Assembly (NCBI GenBank): GCA_947488765.1
Contig: CANLAE010000011.1
Span: 1-64,000, forward strand
Direction of reading: 5' to 3'
DNA length: 64,000 nucleotides
Origin: Chitinophagaceae bacterium
GTDB lineage: Bacteria > Bacteroidota > Bacteroidia > Chitinophagales > Chitinophagaceae
Part shown: positions 1-11,760 of the stretch, one piece after another
Numbering within the stretch: the first letter of the stretch is position 1
How the letters are laid out: every line of letters starts with the position of its first letter
Program-made: the position numbers and the translations under genes
Notes under the pieces: model-generated
Told to the model about the DNA's origin: nothing
What the model saw: only the letters and a program-made list of their open reading frames with translations
Database searches by the model: none

Positions 1-2
1 CC

Positions 3-248
3 AGCAATTATTCAGTAACTGAAAAAATATTTACTTCGGGTAAAGATGAAGTGAAAGAAACCTTAATATTTGATTTAAAATGGTTTGAAAGCAAAGGTTT
101 TAAATTAGGAATACCAATATACATTAAGGCTTGTGGTGACGGATATAAAGATGACACTTATGAAAATGCAAATAACGGTTTGCCAGTATATCCAAGCTTA
201 GCAAGTAAAGGAAGTCCAACAATAAATGTAGTAATCCCTGAAAAATAA
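3..248 (+). CDS. C-terminal end of an unknown protein (truncated by window edge)
   Basis: An open frame runs in from the window edge with no start codon and ends at TAA 246-248, leaving 81 residues. A GTG at 51 is available as a start, but the frame stays open upstream of it to base 3, so I read this as the 3' end of a longer gene. The visible part is polar, with no membrane segment or cysteine pair, and ends in TINVVIPEK. I do not recognise the family. A strong intrinsic terminator follows about 140 bp downstream, which fits the end of a transcription unit. Confidence 0.55.
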   Translation, partial: SNYSVTEKIFTSGKDEVKETLIFDLKWFESKGFKLGIPIYIKACGDGYKDDTYENANNGLPVYPSLASKGSPTINVVIPEK

Positions 249-385
249 ATTTTTAGTAAGCCTCTTTTTTGATCTATTTAAAAAAAATCTTTGTAAATAT
301 GCACGATGCGAAACTGTAAAAGACAGCATTGATAATAAAATTGACAAGGAAAATATGAAGCGATAACTTTTTTTGACATTTTTAT

Positions 386-421
386 AACCCTGTTTAATTC
401 TGTTTAAGCAGGGTTTTTTTT
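386..421 (+). terminator. Rho-independent terminator
   Basis: A 12-bp stem (arms 386-397 and 404-415, one G-U pair) with a 6-nt loop is followed directly by a run of about eleven T. It ends the unit of the truncated first gene and insulates the large gene that starts some 50-80 bp later. Confidence 0.85.
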
Positions 422-502
422 TTGTAGTGGATTGAATCAATTATTTTTACTAAGTAAATATATTTCCTGAAGAAAACATTAAAAATATTTCGTTACATTT
501 TT

Positions 503-3500
503 TTGGTGATAATTGCACTCGTGCTCTTATTATGGATAGCTATACAATTAACGCCCGTTCAAAACTGGCTAGTTGGAATAGCTACAAAAAAACTCTCCAA
601 AGAACTTCAAACTGAAGTAAGCATTAAACATGTGAGCTTTTCTTTTTTTAATAAAGCGAATCTTGAGGGCACTTTTATTCAAGATAAAAAAAAGGACACC
701 TTATTATACGCAGGCAAATTAAAAGTGAGTATTACTGATTGGTTTTTTTTGAAGGACAAAGCAGAACTAAAATACATTGGGCTTGAAGATGCCACCATAA
801 AATTGAATAGAAAAGATTCAATTTGGAATTATCAGTTTATTGCTGATTACTTTTCTTCGCCGAAGAAAAAAGAGAAAAAGGGTAGCGTATCTCTCCGCTT
901 TAAAAAAATTGATTTAAAAAATATTCGCTTCATACAAAATGATTTATGGAGTGGCGAGAATTTAACTTGCAACTTATCTAGTTTAAGTTTAGATGCTGAT
1001 AATATTAATTTTGATAACAATACAATCAGTTTAAACAGCCTTGAGATAGATCGACCGTATGTAAGTATCAAAAGCTATGATGGATTAAAACCAATAGTAC
1101 CTGCATATAAAAAAATTATTGATACTGGATTGCTGCTAAACCCATCGAGAATTAGACTTTTGGTTAAAAATCTTACGATAACAAATGGTAGTTTTATTGA
1201 TGATGCAGATGATGATAAACCAACTACCTATTTTGATGGAGCACATCTAAATATTACAAAAATAAATGCGAACTGCAGAAACATTGATTTAAGAAATGAC
1301 ACAATTACTGCTAATATCAGTATTACGTGTAAGGACCGAAGTGGAATTGAAATAAAATCCTTAACAGCAAATTTTAAAGTAACTCCACAAATTATGGAGT
1401 TTGCAAAACTTGATTTGCAAACCAACAAAAGCAGATTAGGGAATTATTACGCAATGAAGTATCAGCATTTCAATAAGGACTTTGGAGATTATGAAACCAA
1501 AGTAATTATGAAAGCGAATTTTAAACCAAGCACTATCCATTCAGATGATATAGCATACTTCGCACCCGAATTAAAATCTTGGGCTTTAAAAGCTATTATA
1601 GCCGGTAGTTTTGATGGAACTGTTTCAGATTTTTCGACTAAAAATTTATTTTTAAAAACAAAATCATCTTCAATATATGGCAATCTGAGCATGAAAGGCT
1701 TACCTGATATTGATAAAACAATCATCAATTTTACTAATGGAAATATCATTACAAACTATCAGGATTTATGCACGATAGTACCTGATTTGAAGGGAATGAA
1801 AAACCCAAATTTAGCTGCACTTGGTAGCATTAATTACAAAGGATTTTTTAATGGTTACTATAATAATTTTTCTGCCAAAGGCATTATCAATAGTGCATTG
1901 GGAAATGTTTTGGCAGATTTAAAGCTAACTTTTCCTGCGAATAAAGAACCAACTTATGATGGCATTATTGGCTCATCACAATTTAACTTAGGCGGTTTGA
2001 TCAACACTCCTTCTATTGGAAATATTGATTTCAATGGAAAAATTAAAGGATATAGTTTTAATCCTGAAAAATTAAAAACTGATTTTGAAGGACAGTTTAA
2101 TCAATTTCAATTTAATGATTATAACTACACTAATATTTCCACTTCTGGTACTTTTGAAAATAAAACATTTACAGGTAATCTGAAGATAAATGACCCTAAT
2201 GTTGATTTAACGAGTGGAATGCAAATTGATTTTTCCAGCAATCAACCAAGATATAATCTATTTGGAGATTTGGTAAACTTCAATTTTAAAAATACCAACT
2301 TTACGAAAGACAATCTTGAACTTACAGGAACTTTGGATGTAAATTTTTCAGGAACCAATATTGATAACTTTTTAGGTGAGGCCAAACTATTGAATGCAAT
2401 AGTAAAAAGCAATGATGATGAAATAAAATTTGACTCACTTAATCTAGTTTCATCTTTTATCAATAACATCAAAAATTTAAAAATATCTGGCAGTGATTTT
2501 ATGGCAGGCATTTCAGGTGAGTTTAATATTCTAGACTTACCTAACAGCCTTCAATCTTTTCTGCACAAGTATTATCCCAGCTATGTTTCAGCACCTAACT
2601 CTACCCCAAAAAATCAAGATTTTTCATTTAGGGTAAATACAAATTATATTGATCCGTATTTGAAATTATTTGATAAAAAATTATCCGGGTTAAATGATAT
2701 AAATATTGAGGGTTCAATTAATACAAAACAAAATCAGTTTCAAGTTTTATTTCAAGTTCCTTATTTTAAATATGATACCTATTCATTTACAGGAATTGAT
2801 TTGAAAGGTGATGGCAATTTGGATTCTTTGGCAATGATTGGTTCTATTACAAGTACACAATTAAATGATAGTTTTTATTTGCCAACCTCCAAAATCAATA
2901 TTACTTCATCCAATGACCACTCCATTGTAAGTATAAAAACAAAAGCAAATAATACATTAAATGACGCATCATTATTGGCAGATGTTTTTACTTTAGATGA
3001 TGGTATCAGATTGCAGTTCAGACCATCTTCATTTGTAATTAATGAAAAAAAATGGAACATTGACACAGATGGCGAACTTGTACTTAGAAAGAGCTATGTA
3101 AGTGCTAAAAAATTGAAGTTAGTTCAAGGATTACAGGAAATTAATATTGCAACTGAAAATGAAGAAGACAATAATTCGAGTAATTTAATTGTGCAATTAA
3201 GTAATGTTGTTTTAGGTGATTTTACATCAATGTTTTTTAAAGATCCAAAACTAGAAGGTATTACATCGGGCAAAATTAAACTGAAAGACTTTTTCGGAAA
3301 TTTTGAAGCTGAGTCTGATTTGAAAGTTGAACAAATGAGATTAGATCAAGACTCAATAGGTCGAATAGAATTAAAAGCTGGCTTTACAAAAAAAACGGGT
3401 GTTGTTTCATGGGATTTGAATTCAAATAATAAAGATTACAACTTTACTAGTAAAGGGACTTATAATACCAAAGACTCTGCAAAAAGTTCTCCTTTGTATA

Positions 3501-5215
3501 CAGAGTCTAAATTGGTTAATGTTAAACTATCGGTTGTAGAAAAATATTTAAGCAGTATTTTTTCTCATTTTGACGGATATGGGAAAGGGGTATTAAAAAT
3601 CAGTGGCAATCCTGATAATTTAAATTTTTTAGGAGATGTGAAAATACATGATGCCGGAATGATGGTAAATTATACGCAAGTATATTATTGCATAGATACT
3701 GCTACTATTAAGTTTGAAGAAGATGGTATCAATTGCGGTACAATAAACATTAGGGATAAATATAACAACAAGGGTATTGTAAAAGGAAAATTGTATGAAC
3801 GAGGATTTAAGGATATGATTTTTGATTTTGATTTAGCTACCAAAAAATTATTGTTGATAGATACGAAAGCCAAAGACAATGAACAGTTTTATGGAAAAGC
3901 AATTGGCAAGGCAAATCTTAGTTTCAAGGGGCCCGAAAGCAATTCTAAATTGGTAATCGTTGGTGAAGCCAATGATACATCACATATCTATTTACCAATT
4001 AGTAGCAGTAAGGAAAGCGGTGAGGCAGATTTTATAGTTTTTAAAGAATTTGGTGAAGAGATTATACAACAAAAATCTGAGAATAAATTTAATCTATCTG
4101 TTGATTTAGATTTAACAGCAAATAACAAAGTTGATATTGATGTAATCTTAGATGAGGCAGAAGGCGATGTGATTAAAGCATCTGGAAATGGTCGTTTAAG
4201 AATCAAAGCAGGGACCAATGAAAAATTGGATATTCGAGGCAGATATAATATAGAAAATGGCTTGTACGACTTCAACTTTCAATCCATTATTAAACGACCA
4301 TTTTTGTTATTACCTCAGTCTGGTAATTATATAGAATGGAGTGGCGATCCATTCAAAGCAGAATTACATGTTGATGCACAATATGAAGCTGAAAATATTA
4401 GTCTTGCTGATTTGCTGAATAATGCAAATTTCGGATCAAACGACAACTCATTAAAAGCACAAAGAGGGCCGGTTTATATTATTGCTCAACTAAGAGATAA
4501 ATTAATACAACCAACCATTAAATTTAAAATTGATTTTCCACAAAATAGTCCTGCAAAAACAGACCCTAGTTTCAGACAATTTTTAGCTCGAATTGAAAAG
4601 GATGACAACGAAATGCTGACTCAGGCAACGTCATTAATTGTATTCAAAACATTTACACCTTATGGTCAGGGTTTAATAGGTGGTGGGGCTGCAAGTTCAA
4701 TCAATTATAGTTCATTGGGGATTAATACTATTTCACAAAAAATAACAACAGAAATAAACAAACAAGTCTCAAATGTTTTATTCAAATTATTCAAAGACAA
4801 GAACTTGAAATTTGATTTGGGTTCGTCGGTATACAGCAGCTCTAATTTATTCAATACCAACTTAAGTGCAACAAACAACAACAAGCTTGACAGAACAAGG
4901 GTTAACTTTAAAATTGGCAGGAGTTTTCTCAACAATAAATTATTGGTAACATTTGGTGGCGACCTTGATTTTAATGTTGGAAATACAGCAGCACAAAGCG
5001 GTAATTTGCAATGGCTACCTGATTTGAATATTGAATATATTATTTCTCAAAGTAATAATTCTAAATTACTAGGTATTGCTTTCAGCAAAAATAGTTTGGA
5101 CATTAGCGGCTTTACTTTAGGTAGCAGAAACAGAAAAGGTGTAAGTATTTCTTACAGAACTGAATCTAATACCTTCCCCATATTCGGGAAAAAAGAAGAA
5201 ATAAATAACAAATAA
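503..5215 (+). CDS. TamB/AsmA-like translocation and assembly module protein
   Basis: A roughly 1570-residue protein with one N-terminal membrane anchor followed by a very long run of beta-rich, Asn/Ser/Lys-rich sequence and a C-terminal TamB (DUF490) domain. Near the end are FDLGSSVYSS and GRSFLNNKLLVTFGGDLDF, the kind of short barrel-like strands seen at the end of TamB proteins. Family members bridge inner and outer membrane and take part in outer-membrane protein insertion or lipid transport; which applies here is unknown. The start is doubtful: TTG 503 or GTG 506 are the first usual codons, but the frame is open back to a stop at 455-457, and a CTG at 467 followed by KKTLKIFRYIFLVII would give the positively charged n-region normal for this anchor. 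The true protein is therefore probably 12 residues longer. The gene stands alone and converges on rpoC. Confidence 0.88.
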   Translation: MVIIALVLLLWIAIQLTPVQNWLVGIATKKLSKELQTEVSIKHVSFSFFNKANLEGTFIQDKKKDTLLYAGKLKVSITDWFFLKDKAELKYIGLEDATIKLNRKDSIWNYQFIADYFSSPKKKEKKGSVSLRFKKIDLKNIRFIQNDLWSGENLTCNLSSLSLDADNINFDNNTISLNSLEIDRPYVSIKSYDGLKPIVPAYKKIIDTGLLLNPSRIRLLVKNLTITNGSFIDDADDDKPTTYFDGAHLNITKINANCRNIDLRNDTITANISITCKDRSGIEIKSLTANFKVTPQIMEFAKLDLQTNKSRLGNYYAMKYQHFNKDFGDYETKVIMKANFKPSTIHSDDIAYFAPELKSWALKAIIAGSFDGTVSDFSTKNLFLKTKSSSIYGNLSMKGLPDIDKTIINFTNGNIITNYQDLCTIVPDLKGMKNPNLAALGSINYKGFFNGYYNNFSAKGIINSALGNVLADLKLTFPANKEPTYDGIIGSSQFNLGGLINTPSIGNIDFNGKIKGYSFNPEKLKTDFEGQFNQFQFNDYNYTNISTSGTFENKTFTGNLKINDPNVDLTSGMQIDFSSNQPRYNLFGDLVNFNFKNTNFTKDNLELTGTLDVNFSGTNIDNFLGEAKLLNAIVKSNDDEIKFDSLNLVSSFINNIKNLKISGSDFMAGISGEFNILDLPNSLQSFLHKYYPSYVSAPNSTPKNQDFSFRVNTNYIDPYLKLFDKKLSGLNDINIEGSINTKQNQFQVLFQVPYFKYDTYSFTGIDLKGDGNLDSLAMIGSITSTQLNDSFYLPTSKINITSSNDHSIVSIKTKANNTLNDASLLADVFTLDDGIRLQFRPSSFVINEKKWNIDTDGELVLRKSYVSAKKLKLVQGLQEINIATENEEDNNSSNLIVQLSNVVLGDFTSMFFKDPKLEGITSGKIKLKDFFGNFEAESDLKVEQMRLDQDSIGRIELKAGFTKKTGVVSWDLNSNNKDYNFTSKGTYNTKDSAKSSPLYTESKLVNVKLSVVEKYLSSIFSHFDGYGKGVLKISGNPDNLNFLGDVKIHDAGMMVNYTQVYYCIDTATIKFEEDGINCGTINIRDKYNNKGIVKGKLYERGFKDMIFDFDLATKKLLLIDTKAKDNEQFYGKAIGKANLSFKGPESNSKLVIVGEANDTSHIYLPISSSKESGEADFIVFKEFGEEIIQQKSENKFNLSVDLDLTANNKVDIDVILDEAEGDVIKASGNGRLRIKAGTNEKLDIRGRYNIENGLYDFNFQSIIKRPFLLLPQSGNYIEWSGDPFKAELHVDAQYEAENISLADLLNNANFGSNDNSLKAQRGPVYIIAQLRDKLIQPTIKFKIDFPQNSPAKTDPSFRQFLARIEKDDNEMLTQATSLIVFKTFTPYGQGLIGGGAASSINYSSLGINTISQKITTEINKQVSNVLFKLFKDKNLKFDLGSSVYSSSNLFNTNLSATNNNKLDRTRVNFKIGRSFLNNKLLVTFGGDLDFNVGNTAAQSGNLQWLPDLNIEYIISQSNNSKLLGIAFSKNSLDISGFTLGSRNRKGVSISYRTESNTFPIFGKKEEINNK

Positions 5216-5325
5216 ATGTACAATCCTAAATTGGATATTTACCCACCATCATCTATAAATTTATTTCAATTTAGTTAGAAAATAATACGCTTGAATTAAA
5301 TTAGATAGCAGAATATTAGACATTA

Positions 5326-5361
5326 AAAAGGGGCAAAAAGTATATACTTTTTGCCCCTTTT
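5326..5361. terminator. Bidirectional terminator between tamB-like gene and rpoC
   Basis: A perfect 17-bp inverted repeat (5326-5342 and 5345-5361) built on aaaaggggcaaaaagta, with A-rich left and T-rich right flanks, so it has a U-tract in both directions. It lies between two convergent genes and should stop both transcripts. Confidence 0.9.
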
Positions 5362-5396
5362 ATTTATTCATAAAATTCATTTAACTAAATGAATTT

Positions 5397-8300
5397 TTAT
5401 TCTTCTTCATCAAAGCTCATTGCTTCACGAGTAGCAGATAAAACTTCATATTCTTCTTTACTACCTACAATCAAGTTTTCAAAGTCACGCTGACCAGTAC
5501 CTGCAGGAATTAAATGACCTGTAATTACATTCTCTTTTAATCCGATCATATAATCTGCTTTACCATTAATTGCAGCGGTGCTTAGTACTTTAGTAGTCTC
5601 TTGGAATGATGCAGCACTTATCCAGCTTTGTACTCCCAAGGAAGCTTTTGTAATACCTAATAAAACCGGAGTTGCAGTAGCAGGTTTAGCATCACGAACT
5701 TCTACTAGTTTTTTATCAGCACGACGTAAGATAGAGTTTTCTTCTCTAAACTCACGAAGTGTAACAATTTGTCCAGCTCTCATTTTTGTACTTTCGCCAG
5801 GCTCTGTAACTACTTTTTTATCAAATATTCTGTCATTCTCATCAATGAAGTCAAATCTGTCTTCCAAATCTTCTTCTAAGAATTTAGTATCGCCTGCATC
5901 TACAATTTCTACCTTCTTCATCATTTGACGAACAATTACTTCAACGTGCTTATCATTGATACGCACACCTTGTAAACGGTATACTTCTTGTATTTCATTT
6001 ACTACATATTCCTGAACTGCAAATGGTCCTTTAATATTTAAAATATCATAAGGAGCAATTTGACCATCGGATAATGGAGCACCTGCTTTTACAAAATCAC
6101 CATCCTGAACTAAAATTTGACGAGACAATGGAACTAAGTATTTCTTAGTCATACCATCTTTTGCTTCTACCATAATCTCTCTGTTACCACGCTTTACATT
6201 TCCAAAAGTAACTACACCATCAATTTCACAAACAACGGCAGGATTACCAGGATTTCTAGCTTCAAATAATTCTGTAACACGAGGAAGACCACCCGTAATA
6301 TCCCTCAATTTACCCAATACACGTGGTATTTTAACCAATACCTGAGCAGCTTTTACTTCATCTCCTTCTTCTACAGCGATATGGCTACCTACAGGTAAGT
6401 TATAATGCTTCATATCCTTGCCTTCAACAATGATAGTAGCTAACTTGGTTTTATCTTTTGTTTCAATTACCACTTTTTCGCGGTGACCTGTTTGGTCATC
6501 GCTTTCCTCGCGGTAAGTAATACCATCTAAAATGCTTTCAAACTTAATAGTACCTTGTTGTTCAGCAACAATTACATTATTAAATGGATCCCAAGTACAA
6601 ATAACATCTCCTTTTTTAACTTGTTGACCATCTTTAACAGTCAATGTGCTACCATAAGGAACGTTATTGGTAATAAGTAATCTGTCGTTTTTCACATCCA
6701 TGATTCTTACCTCACCTGTTCTTCCGATAACAACATTTACTTTTTTACCTTCATTATTCAATGTGCTTACTGTACGCAAACCATCAAACTGAATTGTACC
6801 ATCAAATCTTGCATTTAATGAAGATTCAATATTTGCACTTCCTGCCACACCACCTACGTGGAATGTACGAAGTGTAAGCTGTGTACCAGGCTCACCAATA
6901 CTTTGAGCTGCAATAATACCAACAGCATCTCCACGTTGTGCAATGTAACCTGTAGCTAAGTTTTTGCCATAACATTTCACACACACCCCACGTTTAGCTT
7001 CGCATGTAAGTACACTTCTGATTTCAACAGTTTCAATTCCACACTCTTCAATAAACTTAGCAACATCAGTGCTAATTTCTTCGCCTGCATTGATAATTAG
7101 TTCATCGTTTAATGGATTAATTACATCATGCAATGAAGTTCTACCTTCAATTCTATCTGCCAAACCTTCAATTACATCTTCATTATCTTTTAATGCACTT
7201 GTAGCAATACCACGAAGTGTACCACAATCATCATCAGCAATTACAACATCTTGAGCAACGTCTACCAATCTACGAGTTAAGTATCCTGCATCCGCAGTTT
7301 TCAAAGCCGTATCTGCAAGACCTTTTCTAGCTCCATGTGTACTAATGAAATAATCCAATACGTTCAAGCCACCTTTAAAGTTTGATAAGATTGGATTTTC
7401 AATTACTTCACTTCCTGTGCTACCACTTTTTCTTGGTTTTGCCATCAATCCCCTGATACCTACCAACTGCTTAACCTGTGTTTTACTACCTCTAGCTCCA
7501 CTATCCAACATCATGAAAACAGAGTTGAATCCTTGCTTATCAGTAGCCATTTCACGGATAAGTGTTTCCGTAATTTTCATATCCACTCTACCCCATATAT
7601 CAATTACCTGATTGTAACGTTCGTTGTTGGTAATTAAACCCATGTTGTAGTTATCCCAAACTTCTTCTACTTCAACCTTAGCACTATCCAATAATTCATT
7701 TCTCTGATCTGGAACAATTAAGTCATTAACGCTAAATGATAATCCACCTTTGAATGCCATACGGAATCCAAGTGTTTTTATTTCATCTAAGAATTTTGCT
7801 GTAGTAGGTATATTGGTAATTTTAATGATATCACCAATAATTTCTCTCAAGCTTTTCTTTGTTAATAACGCATTTACATAACCAACTTCCTTAGGTACAA
7901 ATTGATTGAAAAGAACTCTACCAACAGTAGTATCAATTAATCTTTTTACCAGTACACCACCTTCACGAACATTGGTACGTACTTTAATGCCTGCATGTAA
8001 ATCAATTGCACCTTCATTGTATGCAATAACCACTTCATCAAGGCTATAAAATGCTTTACCCTCTCCTTTTACAATTTCTGTTGGAGTTGATTTCTTAACT
8101 TTAGTAATATAGTATAAGCCCAACACCATGTCCTGAGAAGGAAGGGTAATTGGAGTACCATTTTGAGGGTTCAAAATGTTGTGTGAACTCAACATTAGTA
8201 ATTGAGCCTCTAACACAGCAGCACTGCTCAAAGGAACGTGAACGGCCATTTGGTCACCATCAAAATCCGCATTAAATGATGCTGTAACCAACGGATGTAA

Positions 8301-9683
8301 TTGTATTGCCTTACCTTCTACCAATTTTGGCTGGAAAGATTGTATAGACAAACGGTGCAATGTTGGGGCACGATTCAATAATATTGGATGACCTTTTAAT
8401 ATATTTTCTAAGATATCCCAAATAACAGCTTCTTTTTTATCAACTAATTTCTTAGCAGATTTTACTGTTTTTACGATACCTCTTTCAATTAGTTTTCTAA
8501 TAATAAATGGCTTAAACAATTCTGCAGCCATATCTTTAGGTAATCCGCACTCATGCATTTTCAACTCTGGTCCTACCACAATTACAGAACGACCTGAATA
8601 GTCAACACGCTTACCCAATAAGTTCTGACGGAAACGACCTTGCTTACCTTTAAGTACATCACTCAATGATTTTAAAGGACGACCACCTTCTGCTTTTACA
8701 GCATTGGATTTACGGCTGTTATCAAACAAGCTATCAATTGCTTCTTGTAACATCCTTTTTTCATTTCTCAAGATTACTTCTGGAGCTTTAATTTCCATCA
8801 ATCTTTTCAAACGATTATTTCTGATGATTACACGTCTGTATAAATCATTTAAATCAGAACTTGCAAAACGACCACCATCTAAAGGAACCAATGGTCTTAA
8901 TTCTGGTGGAATTACAGGGATGTATTGCATCACCATCCATTCTGGACGATTGGTAATACGTTCGCTGCTATCTCTAAATGCTTCAACAACACTCAAACGT
9001 TTTAAAGCATCAGCTTTACGTTGTTGAGATGTTTCATTTGCTGCAGCATTTCTTAATTGATAACTTAATTCATCCAAATCCAATCTTTCTAACAAATCAT
9101 GTACTGCTTCAGCACCCATTTTAGCAATAAACTTTTGTGGGTCTTCATCTGGCAAATACTGATTTTCTTTAGGTAACCCATCAATAATATCTAAGTATTC
9201 TTCTTCAGTTAATAAATCTCCGGTTCCTAAGGTTTCTTTTATACCACCCTGAATTACTACATATCTTTCGTAGTAAACAATTGTTTCTAATTTTTTTGAG
9301 CTTACACCTAATAAGTAACCAATTTTATTTGGTAAACTTTTGAAGTACCAAATATGTACAACAGGTACTACTAATTTGATGTGACCCATTCTCTCACGAC
9401 GAACTTTTTTCTCAGTTACTTCAACACCACATCTGTCACACACAATACCTTTATAACGAATACGCTTGTACTTTCCGCAAGCACACTCATAATCTTTTAC
9501 AGGTCCAAAAATTCTTTCGCAAAATAAACCATCTCTTTCCGGCTTATACGTACGGTAGTTAATGGTTTCAGGTTTTAATACTTCGCCAAAACTTCTTTCC
9601 AAAATACTGTCTGGAGAAGCAAGGCTGATGGTGATTTGTGAAAATGCACTCCTAGGTTTGTTGTATTCTCTTTTGATTGCCAT
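5397..9683 (-). CDS. rpoC: DNA-directed RNA polymerase subunit beta'
   Basis: The beta' subunit of RNA polymerase, 1428 residues from ATG 9683, where the family's usual N-terminus ([14 protein letters not shown]) begins; an in-frame 24-residue extension upstream is unlike the family. Seen in the sequence: the first zinc-ribbon cysteines C67, C69, C82 and C85; the catalytic magnesium loop NADFDGDQM at 471-479; and the second zinc site C820, C894, C901 and C904. All key residues are present and the length is normal for Bacteroidota. Unusually, rpoB is not upstream: der lies there, and rpoB is about 50 kb away on the same strand. The 600-bp gap upstream contains a promoter-like TAnnTTTG box, so rpoC is probably transcribed from its own promoter. 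Confidence 0.98.
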   Translation of the reverse strand: MAIKREYNKPRSAFSQITISLASPDSILERSFGEVLKPETINYRTYKPERDGLFCERIFGPVKDYECACGKYKRIRYKGIVCDRCGVEVTEKKVRRERMGHIKLVVPVVHIWYFKSLPNKIGYLLGVSSKKLETIVYYERYVVIQGGIKETLGTGDLLTEEEYLDIIDGLPKENQYLPDEDPQKFIAKMGAEAVHDLLERLDLDELSYQLRNAAANETSQQRKADALKRLSVVEAFRDSSERITNRPEWMVMQYIPVIPPELRPLVPLDGGRFASSDLNDLYRRVIIRNNRLKRLMEIKAPEVILRNEKRMLQEAIDSLFDNSRKSNAVKAEGGRPLKSLSDVLKGKQGRFRQNLLGKRVDYSGRSVIVVGPELKMHECGLPKDMAAELFKPFIIRKLIERGIVKTVKSAKKLVDKKEAVIWDILENILKGHPILLNRAPTLHRLSIQSFQPKLVEGKAIQLHPLVTASFNADFDGDQMAVHVPLSSAAVLEAQLLMLSSHNILNPQNGTPITLPSQDMVLGLYYITKVKKSTPTEIVKGEGKAFYSLDEVVIAYNEGAIDLHAGIKVRTNVREGGVLVKRLIDTTVGRVLFNQFVPKEVGYVNALLTKKSLREIIGDIIKITNIPTTAKFLDEIKTLGFRMAFKGGLSFSVNDLIVPDQRNELLDSAKVEVEEVWDNYNMGLITNNERYNQVIDIWGRVDMKITETLIREMATDKQGFNSVFMMLDSGARGSKTQVKQLVGIRGLMAKPRKSGSTGSEVIENPILSNFKGGLNVLDYFISTHGARKGLADTALKTADAGYLTRRLVDVAQDVVIADDDCGTLRGIATSALKDNEDVIEGLADRIEGRTSLHDVINPLNDELIINAGEEISTDVAKFIEECGIETVEIRSVLTCEAKRGVCVKCYGKNLATGYIAQRGDAVGIIAAQSIGEPGTQLTLRTFHVGGVAGSANIESSLNARFDGTIQFDGLRTVSTLNNEGKKVNVVIGRTGEVRIMDVKNDRLLITNNVPYGSTLTVKDGQQVKKGDVICTWDPFNNVIVAEQQGTIKFESILDGITYREESDDQTGHREKVVIETKDKTKLATIIVEGKDMKHYNLPVGSHIAVEEGDEVKAAQVLVKIPRVLGKLRDITGGLPRVTELFEARNPGNPAVVCEIDGVVTFGNVKRGNREIMVEAKDGMTKKYLVPLSRQILVQDGDFVKAGAPLSDGQIAPYDILNIKGPFAVQEYVVNEIQEVYRLQGVRINDKHVEVIVRQMMKKVEIVDAGDTKFLEEDLEDRFDFIDENDRIFDKKVVTEPGESTKMRAGQIVTLREFREENSILRRADKKLVEVRDAKPATATPVLLGITKASLGVQSWISAASFQETTKVLSTAAINGKADYMIGLKENVITGHLIPAGTGQRDFENLIVGSKEEYEVLSATREAMSFDEEE

Positions 9684-9849
9684 AATGCTAAAAAAGATTT
9701 TTGATTTTGAACATTTGTCTTCATCAATTATTGATTCATTTGGCTTCCATAGCATAAGATACTTGTACGTTCTTTATTACCTGTGTAAAAAAGACAAGCT
9801 GCCGTCTAGCTCAAATCATAAATAAAAGGGATACAATTCTTCAAAATTG

Positions 9850-9890
9850 TTAAGGCGGCAAAGGTATGGATTGGAATTGAATTAAAAAAT
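9850..9890 (-). promoter_or_regulatory. Candidate rpoC promoter (-7 box TACCTTTG)
   Basis: On the reverse strand, 9859-9866 reads TACCTTTG, matching the Bacteroidota -7 consensus TAnnTTTG, about 175 nt upstream of the rpoC ATG. No strict -33 TTTG is visible at 19 bp, only a T-rich stretch. The sequence around the box (CAATCCATACCTTTGCC) is closely matched upstream of rpoB (see 63880-63905), which supports a real shared promoter. Confidence 0.6.
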
Positions 9891-10294
9891 ACATTATTGA
9901 TGAATATTTTCTAATGAATCATTACATTCTCATAAGAATTGAAAATATCCTACATTAACATTCCTATCTGATGATAAAAATATTTAATTTCTATTGCCCT
10001 GTGAGCATTTAAATATGTTATCACAAAATAAGATTTTATTGAAAGCTTCAATAGTTTACATTTCAAGAAGATAAATATTGTTTGAAAACAAGTATTATTT
10101 ATGAGTAGGAATTCAATTGTTATAAATCTTTACACTAAATGAATAAAAAAAATCGCAATCCGAATTTGGAATACGATTTAAGTTACAATTACACCTCTTA
10201 ATTGGAAAAAGTTGAAGTGTCTAAAAACTAAACTATAAGTAACAAGTAAAGTTTTATAAAATGCCTCATTATTAATGTTAGAAAGTAATAGATT
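9891..10294. other. Non-coding AT-rich gap between der end and rpoC promoter
   Basis: About 400 bp without a convincing gene, RNA or repeat on either strand. It is very AT-rich with many stops in all frames. It may hold further rpoC upstream elements, but nothing definite can be pointed to. Confidence 0.5.
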
Positions 10295-11608
10295 TTACTT
10301 CTTTCTAAAGAATATTCTAACAGGAACACCCTTGAAATTAAAATTTGACCTTAATTGATTCTCTAAATAATTTTTATAGGGCATTTTAATATCATCTGGG
10401 AAATTGGTAAAAAATGCAAAACTTGGCACATGCGTTGGCAATTGTGTTACAAACTTAATCTTTACAATATGCCCACGTACCACAGGAGCCCTGTAATGCT
10501 CAATTGCCTTTAACATTACTTCATTTAATTTAGAAGTTGCAATGCGGCGTGATTTACTTTCATAAACTTCAAGTCCTATTTCAATCGCTTTAAAAATTCT
10601 TGTTTTTTCAATCACCGAAATAAAAATAATCGGCACATCTGTAAAAGGCGCAATTTTTTCTTTCAATCGCTTTTCATAATCTCTTGCAGTATTGGTTTCT
10701 TTAGTTACCAAATCCCACTTGTTTACTAATATCACAATACCTTTTCCTTTTCTTGCAGCCAATCCAAATATCGTAACATCTTGCGCAGTAATTCCTTTGT
10801 CTGCATCAATTACCAGTAAACAAACATCCGCTTCATCCATCGCTTTTATAGCACGTATGATGGAATAAAATTCTAAATCATCTTTGTCTTTACTTTTCTT
10901 TCTGATACCCGCTGTATCAATCAACACAAACTCTTTGTTGTATAAATTATAGTGCGTATGAATCGTATCTCTTGTCGTTCCTGCAATTTCACTTACAATC
11001 GTTCTTTCTTGTCCAATCAATGCATTTAGCAAAGAAGATTTTCCAACATTCGGTTGTCCAATAATTGCAAACTTTGGAATTTCATTTACGCTGCCTTCTT
11101 CATCCGTTTTATCCATAGGAACTGGTGCTGTCAGCGCATCCAACAATTCGCCCGTTCCGGTACCGCTGATACTGCTGATGGTATAAATTGTATCAATACC
11201 CAAACTATAAAATTCACTTGCTTCCAATTCACGTTGACCATTATCAACCTTGTTCACTGTAAGGTATACTGGCTTCTTGCTACGGCGTAGTAAAGCAGCC
11301 ATACTGTTGTCTAAATCTGTAATGCCGGTAGCAACATCCACCATAAAAATAATAGCATCCGCTTCATCAATTGCAATCTTTACCTGCTTCCTGATTTCAG
11401 TTTCAAAAATATCTACACTATCTGGCACAAACCCCCCGGTATCGATTACATTAAAGGTTTTACCGCACCATTCGCTAATGCCATATTGCCTGTCTCTTGT
11501 AACGCCACTCACATCGTCCACAATGGCTTTACGTTGTTCCAACAAACGATTAAAGAAAGTACTTTTCCCTACATTCGGTCTTCCCACAATTGCTACTGTA
11601 TAACTCAT
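10295..11608 (-). CDS. der: Ribosome biogenesis GTPase Der (EngA)
   Basis: A 437-residue double-GTPase needed for assembly of the large ribosomal subunit. Two tandem G domains are visible: the first with P-loop GRPNVGKS at 9-16, DTGG near 57 and NKVD at 119-122; the second with GQPNVGKSS at 184-192, DTAG and NKWD further on. The C-terminal KH-like domain follows (VPSFAFFTNFPDDI, then a basic tail ending RIFFRKK). ATG 11608 gives the usual MSYTVAIVGR start; a TTG two codons upstream is less likely. The gene lies downstream of era on the same strand, separated by about 280 bp that carry repeats, so cotranscription is uncertain. Confidence 0.97.
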   Translation of the reverse strand: MSYTVAIVGRPNVGKSTFFNRLLEQRKAIVDDVSGVTRDRQYGISEWCGKTFNVIDTGGFVPDSVDIFETEIRKQVKIAIDEADAIIFMVDVATGITDLDNSMAALLRRSKKPVYLTVNKVDNGQRELEASEFYSLGIDTIYTISSISGTGTGELLDALTAPVPMDKTDEEGSVNEIPKFAIIGQPNVGKSSLLNALIGQERTIVSEIAGTTRDTIHTHYNLYNKEFVLIDTAGIRKKSKDKDDLEFYSIIRAIKAMDEADVCLLVIDADKGITAQDVTIFGLAARKGKGIVILVNKWDLVTKETNTARDYEKRLKEKIAPFTDVPIIFISVIEKTRIFKAIEIGLEVYESKSRRIATSKLNEVMLKAIEHYRAPVVRGHIVKIKFVTQLPTHVPSFAFFTNFPDDIKMPYKNYLENQLRSNFNFKGVPVRIFFRKK

Positions 11609-11677
11609 AACCAATTCCCCCGAAGGGCACGATTTTAATTAAAAAATGATGTACTAAGCTGTAGATATGCTGTCAGG

Positions 11678-11698
11678 CACCTATTGCGTCGCACATTT
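11678..11698 (+). repeat. Copy A of the GCGTCGCA dispersed repeat
   Basis: The core ttgcgtcgcacattt (11684-11698), together with the preceding six bases, matches 18579-18599 at 20 of 21 positions; two more diverged copies lie at 17387-17403 and 37730-37746. All four copies are intergenic. Function unknown. Confidence 0.7.
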
Positions 11699-11760
11699 GT
11701 ACTGTATATTTTCAATCAACAAAAAAAATAAAAATTTCAATCACTTTCACCTCATCAAAT

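Noticed and set aside
198-440. 80-codon reverse frame near the left end
   Set aside because: It covers an intrinsic terminator and the end of a forward gene; low-complexity translation.
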